DNA of 64,000 nt from positions 682,001-746,000 of the forward strand of contig NZ_JADDXR010000002.1 in NCBI RefSeq assembly GCF_015330125.1, given 5' to 3'. This document shows, in pieces, positions 19,902 through 27,438 of the stretch (its first letter is position 1; each line of letters begins with the position of its first letter). A model generated the notes under the pieces. The model ran no database searches. It had not been told where the DNA came from and worked only from the letters and a program-made list of their open reading frames with translations. The position numbers and the translations under genes are program-made. The DNA comes from Zobellia nedashkovskayae (GTDB taxonomy: Bacteria > Bacteroidota > Bacteroidia > Flavobacteriales > Flavobacteriaceae).

Positions 19902-20432
19902 TTAATGACTGGTTTTTTCAACTATGTTTATCTCTACTGCCCCTGTATCCAACAACAGATCCTTCAATTCTTTCTCATTATCGTGAATATCGATTTCCAT
20001 TAAAAAATGGTCGTCAGTAGTACGAACATCTGGATTTTCAGCTTCTTTAAAAGGCCACAGACGGCTTCTCATATAAAAGGTAATTACCATTAAGTGAGCC
20101 GCAAAGAATACCGTAAGTTCGAACATAATTGGAACGAAAGACGGCATATTCTCTATGTAACTAAAACTAGGCTTACCACCAATGTCCTGAGGCCAATCCT
20201 CTATCATGATATAATTCATCATAAGAGTAGCTACAGAAAGACCAATACAGCCATAAATGAAAGATGTTATGGCAATACGTGTTGGAGCCAGACCCATGGC
20301 TTTGTCCAAACCATGAACAGGAAATGGACAATAAACTTCTTCGATGTGATGCTTGGCTGCCTTTACCCGTTTAACGGCAAGCATTAGCACGTCATCATCA
20401 TCATAATATGCATGTATCGCTTTAGATGCCAT
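19902..20432 (-). CDS. actD: Alternative complex III subunit ActD (DUF3341)
   Basis: ActD is a small accessory membrane subunit of alternative complex III with no cofactor. The 176-residue protein matches the DUF3341 pattern: a soluble N-terminal part with VYCPFPVHGLDKAMGL, a helical hairpin (about residues 53-73 and 99-118) and a charged C-terminal tail. It is packed between actC and actE with 2-nt gaps on both sides. The assignment is secure from context and the conserved CPFPVHG segment. Confidence 0.94.
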   Translation of the reverse strand: MASKAIHAYYDDDDVLMLAVKRVKAAKHHIEEVYCPFPVHGLDKAMGLAPTRIAITSFIYGCIGLSVATLMMNYIMIEDWPQDIGGKPSFSYIENMPSFVPIMFELTVFFAAHLMVITFYMRSRLWPFKEAENPDVRTTDDHFLMEIDIHDNEKELKDLLLDTGAVEINIVEKTSH

Positions 20433-20434
20433 AG

Positions 20435-22186
20435 CTATTGTTTCTTATTGTTTAATAATATTGCTTGACCTGCCCAATCATCTCTTTGCGCCCTACCTGG
20501 GAACGATTCGGTAATTGAATCTAACAAATCATACTCTTTATTGGTCATTCTACCTACCTGGGCAAAAGTGAAAATTCCAATTCCATTAAGAGTTGCTTCC
20601 ATCTGTGGCCCAACACCTTTAATTTCTTTAAGATTATCTGCCGTCTCTTTAGTAGCATCAAATTTACCGATAGTACTTAAAAGCTCCGATACACTTTCGC
20701 TAGTATCTTGCTGAGGAACAACTTCACCCATCAAAACATCATCAGTAATAACTTCCTCTTTTGTAGTCGTTTCAGTTAATTTAGTAATCTGATATAATGG
20801 CTGACCCGCATCTCTCAATTTCTTGTACTTGCTTCCAGACGATTTCAAAATAGATTTAACCTCTGCCTGAGCAATTACCGGGAACGTTCTAGCGTACAGT
20901 AAGAACAATACAAAGAAGAATCCAATAGTACCTACAAAGATTCCTATATCCACAAACGTTGGTGAGAACATCGTCCAAGAAGATGGAAGGTAATCACGGT
21001 GAAGCGAAGTAACGATAATTACAAAACGTTCAAACCACATACCTATGTTCACTACAATAGAAATTGCAAATGAGAACATGATACTCGTACGTAATTTTTT
21101 GAACCACATAAACTGTGGAGAGAATACATTACAAGTCATCATTGACCAATATGCCCACCAGTAAGGTCCGGTTGCTCTGTTCAAGAATGCGTATTGTTCG
21201 TACTCTACACCAGAATACCAAGCCATAAAAAGTTCTGTTATGTAAGCACAACCTACAATAGAACCTGTTAACATGATAACGATGTTCATTAACTCAATAT
21301 GTTGAACAGTAATATAATCTTCTAAATGACACACTTTACGCATGATAATCAAAAGCGTGTTCACCATTGCAAATCCAGAGAAAATTGCACCAGCAACAAA
21401 GTATGGAGGGAATATAGTTGTATGCCATCCTGGTATTACTGCAGTTGCAAAGTCAAAAGATACAATGGTATGTACAGAAAGTACAAGTGGCGTAGCCAAA
21501 CCAGCCAAAACCAATGATACTTCTTCAAAACGCTGCCAATCTTTTGCTCTACCACTCCATCCAAAACTTAAGAGACCATATATCTTCTTTTGGAAAGGAA
21601 GTACCGCTCTATCACGAATCATCGCAAAATCAGGAAGCAAACCTGTCCACCAGAAAACCAATGATACAGATAAATAAGTTGAAATTGCAAATACATCCCA
21701 AAGTAACGGTGAGTTAAAGTTCACCCATAGTGAACCAAATTGGTTAGGAATAGGTAATACCCAGTACGCCAACCAAGGACGACCCATGTGAATAATTGGG
21801 AACAGACCCGCCTGAACAACAGAGAAAATAGTCATAGCCTCCGCTGAACGGTTAATAGCCATTCTCCATTTTTGACGGAACAATAATAGTACAGCGGATA
21901 TTAGAGTACCCGCGTGACCGATACCTACCCACCAAACAAAGTTGGTAATATCCCAAGCCCAGTTCACGGTCTTGTTCAAACCCCATGTTCCAATACCGGT
22001 AGAGACTGTATAAATAATACAACCAACACCCCAAAGAAATGCCACTAAGGCAATGGAAAACACAATCCACCAATGCTTATTGGCCCTACCCTCAACCGGA
22101 GCGGCAATATCCACACTAACATCGTGGTAGCCTTTATCCCCGACAACTAAGGGCTTTCGTATAGGTGCTTCGTAATGCGACGCCAT
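20435..22186 (-). CDS. actC: Alternative complex III quinol-binding subunit ActC (NrfD/PsrC family) with C-terminal HhH tail
   Basis: ActC is the NrfD-like membrane subunit that holds the menaquinol oxidation site. The first 460 or so of the 583 residues form ten helices, with conserved segments such as FVWWVGIGHAGTLISAVLLL and PLLWDVFAISTYL. After a low-complexity linker rich in Thr/Glu/Asp, residues 517-583 form a compact domain: LKEIKGVGPQMEATLNGIGI, then FTFAQVGRM and SFPGRAQRDDWAGQA. This is a helix-hairpin-helix/H3TH-type unit (COG3743-like) that is not part of the core NrfD fold. A similar tail occurs on RpsB in this window. The gene starts 35 nt after actB and is followed after 2 nt by actD. 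Confidence 0.95.
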   Translation of the reverse strand: MASHYEAPIRKPLVVGDKGYHDVSVDIAAPVEGRANKHWWIVFSIALVAFLWGVGCIIYTVSTGIGTWGLNKTVNWAWDITNFVWWVGIGHAGTLISAVLLLFRQKWRMAINRSAEAMTIFSVVQAGLFPIIHMGRPWLAYWVLPIPNQFGSLWVNFNSPLLWDVFAISTYLSVSLVFWWTGLLPDFAMIRDRAVLPFQKKIYGLLSFGWSGRAKDWQRFEEVSLVLAGLATPLVLSVHTIVSFDFATAVIPGWHTTIFPPYFVAGAIFSGFAMVNTLLIIMRKVCHLEDYITVQHIELMNIVIMLTGSIVGCAYITELFMAWYSGVEYEQYAFLNRATGPYWWAYWSMMTCNVFSPQFMWFKKLRTSIMFSFAISIVVNIGMWFERFVIIVTSLHRDYLPSSWTMFSPTFVDIGIFVGTIGFFFVLFLLYARTFPVIAQAEVKSILKSSGSKYKKLRDAGQPLYQITKLTETTTKEEVITDDVLMGEVVPQQDTSESVSELLSTIGKFDATKETADNLKEIKGVGPQMEATLNGIGIFTFAQVGRMTNKEYDLLDSITESFPGRAQRDDWAGQAILLNNKKQ

Positions 22187-22221
22187 ATAATTCTATTATA
22201 GTTGTTTACTTAAATACGGTT

Positions 22222-25200
22222 TTATGCTTCGATCGTGTTCCTAACCTTAACATGATAGAACACATTTGGTTTAGTTCCCACATGCTCCAATAAATGGTAC
22301 ATACGGTTACTTTCTACCAATTCGGAAACTTCACTTTCCTTATCATTAACATCTCCAAAGACTATTGCTCCTGTACCACATGCAGATGAACACGCTGTCT
22401 GAAACTCTTCATCTTTAACAAGACGTCCATCCCTTTTAGCATCTAAGATAGACTTTTGAGTCTTCTGAATACACATAGAACATTTTTCTATAACCCCTCT
22501 TGAACGAACGTTTACATCAGGATTCAATACCATCTTGCCCAAGTCATTGTTCATGTGGTAATCAAACTCGTCATTGTTGTTATACAAGAACCAGTTGAAC
22601 CTACGAACTTTGTATGGACAGTTGTTAGCACAGTATCTTGTACCTACACAACGGTTATACGCCATATGATTCTGACCTTGACGGCTATGTGATGTTGCCG
22701 CAACCGGACAAACCGTTTCACATGGTGCGTGATTACAGTGCTGACACATTACTGGCTGAAAAGCTACTTGCGGATTAGCTGCTGGATGCTCCAACTCACC
22801 AAAGCCACTTAAAGAACCTTTATCACCTGTTAAACCATCAAATTCATCTTTCTTGATATTATCTCCCTCAAAAGTATCTTCTGAAGAATAATATCTATCG
22901 ATACGCAACCAGTGCATATCCCTACTCTTTCTAACTTCTTCCTTACCTACCACCGGAACGTTGTTCTCTGCATGACAAGCAATAACACAAGCACCACAAC
23001 CGGTACATGCATTTAAGTCTATTGACATGTTAAAGTGATGACCGATAGAACGATCAAAACTATCCCATAAATCTACAGATGTAGCAGGAACCTCTTGATG
23101 GTCTAATGACACCACAGGTTGCTCGTTCCATTCTGCGTGATCTTTTGTATTAAATATCTCTAAGGTAGTCTCCTTAATGATATCTCCTCTACCCATTAAA
23201 GTCTTATGCAACTGAATACATGCAAATTCATGCATTCCAGAAGCCTTCTCTATAGTTGCAGCTTGCACACTATTAAAGTCTTGATATAAAGGATAAGCAT
23301 TTACACCAGTCTGCATCTCAGTTTTCATACCAACTTTTCTTCCGTAACCGAAAGAAAGACCGATAGAACCAATAGCTTGACCTGGCTGGATGATTACAGG
23401 AATATTATTTACTACAACACCATTTACGGTAACATTGGCATAACTACCATCTAAACCACCGTTAGCCACATGCTCGTTTACAAAACCTAAACGCTCTGCA
23501 TCTGCCTTAGAAACAGTAACATAGTTATCCCAAGATACTCTAGTAATAGGATCAGGGAATTCTTGTAACCAAGGGTTATTTGCTTGTTGTCCAGCACCCA
23601 TACCCGTTTTAGAGTACAAAGTAAGCTCAACACCACCACCACTTGTAGCGTTAACCAAGCTATTAATTGCGGTTGCAATAGGAATTCCTGATTGCGCAAC
23701 AACTTCCTCTACAACATCAACAGCTTCTTTATCTACTTCAGCAGAAACTGTATTCTCAGGATCAGCATCAGTACTAGAAGCCAAAGTCATACCTGCAGCA
23801 GAATAAACACCATCATGAAGTGCTTTGTTCCAATCGTTACCAGCCAAAATTGACTGAGTCCAAGTTTCCTTTACGTATTCGTAGTATGATTTATCGCTAC
23901 CTAACCAAGTTAATAAAGCTGTTTGAAACTGTCTTGTATCAAAAAGCTCTTTAATAGTTGGTTGAACCAAACTGTATTGCCCTTTCTTGATCTGAGTATC
24001 ACCCCATGATTCTAGGAAGTGGTTAGCAGATGCGGTATACTGAGCAACTTCCGTAGTTTCGTTCCAGTTATTAGAAAACACAACCGAAAGACCTACTTTC
24101 TCAACACCTTCTTTGAAATCTGCCGCATTTGGCAAAGTATACATAGGGTTGACACCATCTACTAATAACGCACCAACTTTGCCCGCTTTCATATCAGAAA
24201 TCAACTTCTGTACCGCCATAACATTACCTTGTCTAACATAACGAGGAGAAGCAGCATCAAATGCTTTACTTCCCAACATTTCGTTTATTGCAAGCACAAC
24301 CGTTTGGGCGTTTATATCATCTAGACCTGTAACAATTACAGCTCCACTTTTATTTTTTCGTATTTCAGCAGCAACGTCGTCAATAGTCTTTTGAACATTC
24401 TCAGAAAGTTCACCACCAACACTTGTTCCGTTTAACTTAGCATACAACTGAGCCAAAGCTATTTTCTGTTGCATTGGAGTTAAAGGCACACGCTTATCAG
24501 CATTGGCACCACTCAAACTCATATTCGCCTCAAACTGTACGTGACGAGACATTTTACCGTTTTTAGGCACTCTACCTTTTGCATAACCGCCATCATAGCC
24601 ACCACCTTGCCAATCCCCTAAGAAATCCGCTCCGAAAGAAACTATAAGTTCAGCTTTTTCAAAATCGTAATCTGCCAATGCACGCTCACCGTATTTTGCT
24701 TCAAAAGCACTAGCCGCTGCATCCTCTGAAATAGCATCATAAACCACATGGTTTACATTACTATATTCAGCCTTTAAGTCACCAATTAGTCTATCCGTAG
24801 AAGGACTAGCATAAGTTTGAGTCAACAATGCAATTTGCTGACCTGAGCCTTTAAGACTTCCCAACTTTGCTTTAACGGCCGCATCTAAAACAGACCATTC
24901 AGTAGGCTCACCATTTGCCATGGGACCCTGTAAGCGCGTACTATCATATAATGAAAGTACAGATGCCTGAACTCTAGCATTTGCAGAACCCGCTACTTTA
25001 GCATCTTTATTATTTTCAACTTTAATTGGACGACCTTCTCTTGTCTTTATAAGAATACTTGCAAAATCAAAACCGTTTGCTATAGTAGTCGCATAAAAAT
25101 TTGCAACACCAGGAATAATATTTTCCGGCTGAACAACATAAGGAATAGATTTATGCACAGGTCCTTCACAGGCAGCCAATGAAGCGGCTGCTGTACTAAA

Positions 25201-25380
25201 ACCTACGTACTTGAGGAAATCTCTTCTGTTAGTAGATGTAGCGGATAGACTTTCTTTGTCACCCAAAAAATCATCTACAGGAATCGGTTCAACAAACTCG
25301 TTCTGCTTTAGCGTCTCAACAATGGAATCGTTCGGATTTAACTCCGCCTCGTTCTTCCAATATTTTTTGTTTGATGCCAT
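22222..25380 (-). CDS. actB: Alternative complex III subunit ActB (molybdopterin-oxidoreductase-like plus Fe-S domain)
   Basis: ActB is the large peripheral subunit of alternative complex III, a fusion of a molybdopterin-oxidoreductase fold (ActB1, known in this complex to lack the Mo cofactor) and a ferredoxin-like domain (ActB2). Among 1,052 residues the Tat-type motif NRRDFLKYVGF starts at residue 51 instead of at the N-terminus, the layout of the TAT-variant molybdopterin oxidoreductase family; a Cys at 71 could be lipidated. Iron-sulphur cysteines lie in CTGCGACVIAC (792-802), CQHCNHAPCETVC (879-891), CVGTRYCANNC (911-921) and a split set at 967-1001 (CSMC and CSSAC), enough for four clusters that form a wire to ActA. 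It follows actA by 34 nt. Confidence 0.96.
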   Translation of the reverse strand: MASNKKYWKNEAELNPNDSIVETLKQNEFVEPIPVDDFLGDKESLSATSTNRRDFLKYVGFSTAAASLAACEGPVHKSIPYVVQPENIIPGVANFYATTIANGFDFASILIKTREGRPIKVENNKDAKVAGSANARVQASVLSLYDSTRLQGPMANGEPTEWSVLDAAVKAKLGSLKGSGQQIALLTQTYASPSTDRLIGDLKAEYSNVNHVVYDAISEDAAASAFEAKYGERALADYDFEKAELIVSFGADFLGDWQGGGYDGGYAKGRVPKNGKMSRHVQFEANMSLSGANADKRVPLTPMQQKIALAQLYAKLNGTSVGGELSENVQKTIDDVAAEIRKNKSGAVIVTGLDDINAQTVVLAINEMLGSKAFDAASPRYVRQGNVMAVQKLISDMKAGKVGALLVDGVNPMYTLPNAADFKEGVEKVGLSVVFSNNWNETTEVAQYTASANHFLESWGDTQIKKGQYSLVQPTIKELFDTRQFQTALLTWLGSDKSYYEYVKETWTQSILAGNDWNKALHDGVYSAAGMTLASSTDADPENTVSAEVDKEAVDVVEEVVAQSGIPIATAINSLVNATSGGGVELTLYSKTGMGAGQQANNPWLQEFPDPITRVSWDNYVTVSKADAERLGFVNEHVANGGLDGSYANVTVNGVVVNNIPVIIQPGQAIGSIGLSFGYGRKVGMKTEMQTGVNAYPLYQDFNSVQAATIEKASGMHEFACIQLHKTLMGRGDIIKETTLEIFNTKDHAEWNEQPVVSLDHQEVPATSVDLWDSFDRSIGHHFNMSIDLNACTGCGACVIACHAENNVPVVGKEEVRKSRDMHWLRIDRYYSSEDTFEGDNIKKDEFDGLTGDKGSLSGFGELEHPAANPQVAFQPVMCQHCNHAPCETVCPVAATSHSRQGQNHMAYNRCVGTRYCANNCPYKVRRFNWFLYNNNDEFDYHMNNDLGKMVLNPDVNVRSRGVIEKCSMCIQKTQKSILDAKRDGRLVKDEEFQTACSSACGTGAIVFGDVNDKESEVSELVESNRMYHLLEHVGTKPNVFYHVKVRNTIEA

Positions 25381-25414
25381 ACGTTTTTATGTAATTAGCT
25401 ACTTTCTAGTTCGA

Positions 25415-26770
25415 TTAATAATGACACTTTCCACATTCCAAACCACCCATTTGTGCGGCCGTCAACTTTTCAACACCATATTTCTTGGAAAGCTCGGTAT
25501 GAATTTTATCGTAGTATGCGTTACCCTCAACTTTAATTTCAGTCTCACGGTGACAGTTAATACACCAACCCATAGTCAAAGGAGAGAATTGATACATAAC
25601 CTCCATTTCCTCTACAGGACCATGACACTGCTGGCATTCAATTCCAGCAACACTTACGTGCTGAGAGTGATTAAAATATGCAAAGTCTGGCAAATTATGA
25701 ATACGCACCCATTCAACCGGCTTGCTTTCACCTGTATATTTTTGATTCTCCTCATCCCACCCTACAGCGGCATATAACTTCTTAATCTCTTTGTTATAAT
25801 CAACACCATACTCACGCTTACCTTCTTCCAAGGTCTCGTCAGCAACTTGATAAATTGATTTATGACAATTCATACACACATTAAGTGCAGGAATACCGGA
25901 AGTCTTAGATACCCGCGCAGAAGAGTGACAGTACTTACATTCTATTTTATTATCACCAGCATGAATACGGTGAGAATAATGAATTGGCTGTATTGGCTGA
26001 TAGCCTTGATCAACACCAACTTGCATCATCCAACCATAAGCAAAATAAGCACTACCCAATAATAGAAAAATAACGGTTACCAAAACTAAAAACTGATTTT
26101 TAGCAAAAGCTTTCCACAAAGGCAATCGTTTTGCAGACGCTTCATCTTCTAAAACAACTCCGTTTGCCTCTGCAATTCTTCTAAGGGTTTTATTCACCAA
26201 GAACAACATCCCAACCAAAAGTGCAAACACAAGTGCAAGAGCACCCAAAATAACTTCGTTTGATATTCCTCCTGAAGCAGCAGCGCCCGAAGCAGCTGCA
26301 GCATCTTCACCAGCAGCGGCCGGAGCAGCTGTTTTTGGCGGAGCAGCCGTGTAAGCTAAAATATTATCTATATCCTCATTAGAAAACGTTGGAAAAGGAG
26401 TCATTGCCGCTTGATTGTACTCAGCGTACACCTTTTTAGCATAAGCATCTCCCGAAGCAATTAAACCTGGGCTGTTTTTAATCCACTTGTATAACCACTC
26501 ACGATCTAAACCTTCATCGTCGGACAACCTAGTCTCTACATTAGCTAGAGCCGGCCCGGTCATTTTACGATTCAAAGCGTGACAAGCAGCACAGTTTTGA
26601 TTAAATAGCGCTTTCCCTTTTGCAGGATCTCCCGCACCAGCAGCCTCAGTAGCAGCTTCGTCTGCAGCACCGTCTTCTTGAGCAGATATAGAAACGGAAA
26701 ATAACAGGAAAACAAATAGAGTTACACCTAAAACCTTAGAAATCGAATGGCGGTACGGAACCTTTTTCAT
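25415..26770 (-). CDS. actA: Alternative complex III multihaem cytochrome c ActA (monohaem plus pentahaem)
   Basis: ActA carries the haem chain that takes electrons from the ActB clusters. I set the start at the ATG at 26770 (MKKVPYRHS...), which places a signal peptide (LGVTLFVFLLFSVSISAQ) at the N-terminus; the upstream in-frame start adds 14 non-signal residues. Six CXXCH motifs are present: CAACH in an N-terminal monohaem class I domain, then CKYCH, CMNCH, CQQCH, CINCH and CGKCH in the pentahaem part. An Ala-rich linker and a membrane helix (VILGALALVFALLVGMLFLV) separate the two parts, and a second helix follows. The pentahaem part is standard for ActA; the fused monohaem domain could dock the oxidase. 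First gene of the operon. Confidence 0.94.
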   Translation of the reverse strand: MKKVPYRHSISKVLGVTLFVFLLFSVSISAQEDGAADEAATEAAGAGDPAKGKALFNQNCAACHALNRKMTGPALANVETRLSDDEGLDREWLYKWIKNSPGLIASGDAYAKKVYAEYNQAAMTPFPTFSNEDIDNILAYTAAPPKTAAPAAAGEDAAAASGAAASGGISNEVILGALALVFALLVGMLFLVNKTLRRIAEANGVVLEDEASAKRLPLWKAFAKNQFLVLVTVIFLLLGSAYFAYGWMMQVGVDQGYQPIQPIHYSHRIHAGDNKIECKYCHSSARVSKTSGIPALNVCMNCHKSIYQVADETLEEGKREYGVDYNKEIKKLYAAVGWDEENQKYTGESKPVEWVRIHNLPDFAYFNHSQHVSVAGIECQQCHGPVEEMEVMYQFSPLTMGWCINCHRETEIKVEGNAYYDKIHTELSKKYGVEKLTAAQMGGLECGKCHY

Positions 26771-26857
26771 ATGAATCTTATTTCTATCGATATTTTGGCA
26801 CGATAATTTCATTTAGAGAAATACTTATATTGTTATTATCAGTGCTAAAATCGAAGG

Positions 26858-26886
26858 CAAAAATAAGCATTAGACTTTATTTTGAA
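26858..26886 (-). promoter_or_regulatory. Candidate promoter of the act-cox operon
   Basis: On the minus strand TATTTTTG (26865-26858) matches the Bacteroidetes -7 consensus TAnnTTTG. A TTC (26886-26884), one base off the TTG -33 element, lies 18 nt upstream. The predicted leader to the actA ATG is about 80 nt. Confidence 0.45.
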
Positions 26887-26944
26887 AATGTTAACGGATC
26901 TATAATGCACAATTTATAATTATTCTAAATAAAACGCGGCTCTA

Positions 26945-26972
26945 TTGATTACTTACGAATAAACTACTTTTG
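26945..26972 (+). promoter_or_regulatory. Bacteroidetes-type promoter of the SPOR gene
   Basis: TTG (26945-26947), 17 nt, then TACTTTTG (26965-26972), an exact TAnnTTTG -7 element. The last bases of the -7 box include the TTG that would start a longer reading frame, so translation must begin downstream, at the ATG at 27006. Confidence 0.6.
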
Positions 26973-27005
26973 CATAAAATATTAAAACCCAATTATTTCA
27001 CTACA

Positions 27006-27377
27006 ATGAAGACAATTTTTGTACTTAGTTTCACCATGGCGTCTTTAACATTTAGTTATGCCCAACAAGGCCAAATTAACATTGAACAAGACGAAAAAAT
27101 CACGGATTTAATCGAAATATACAAGACTTCAAACGAAAGTTCGGATTATTATCGCATTCAAGTCGGCTTTGGCTCTTACAGCAAAGCACAAAATCTCCAA
27201 AATAATGTGGAGCAAGATTTTCCAGACCTTCCCTCCAAAATTGATTTTGATTCCCCCACATATCGAGTTAGAGTGGGTAGATTCCAAAACCAGTTAGATG
27301 CCGAAAGAAAATTTAAAGAAGTCCGGAAAAAATATCCTGACGCCATGTTATTAAAACCAAAAAAATCGACCCGTTAA
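27006..27377 (+). CDS. Small secreted SPOR-domain protein
   Basis: SPOR domains bind denuded peptidoglycan glycan strands, mostly at division sites. The 123-residue product has a signal peptide (MKTIFVLSFTMASLTFSYAQ), a short linker and one SPOR repeat: YYRIQVGFGSYSKAQNLQNN, then YRVRVGRFQNQLDAERKF, with the expected RIQVG...VRVGRF pair of strands. I moved the start to the ATG at 27006 because the promoter -7 box overlaps the upstream TTG. The gene diverges from actA and converges with infB. Its TAA stop lies in the loop of the terminator that follows. Its precise role in this organism is unknown; the fold assignment is good. Confidence 0.8.
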   Translation: MKTIFVLSFTMASLTFSYAQQGQINIEQDEKITDLIEIYKTSNESSDYYRIQVGFGSYSKAQNLQNNVEQDFPDLPSKIDFDSPTYRVRVGRFQNQLDAERKFKEVRKKYPDAMLLKPKKSTR

Positions 27378-27391
27378 GGTCGATTTTTTTT
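27361..27391. terminator. Bidirectional terminator between the SPOR gene and infB
   Basis: AATCGACC and GGTCGATT form an 8-bp core extended by A:T pairs, with loop CGTTAA that contains the stop codon of the SPOR gene. T-runs follow on the plus strand (nine T) and, less strongly, on the minus strand. Confidence 0.85.
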
Positions 27392-27438
27392 TACAATTTA
27401 TTATTAGATAAGCTCTCAATCGTATTCTAAACCTAGGT

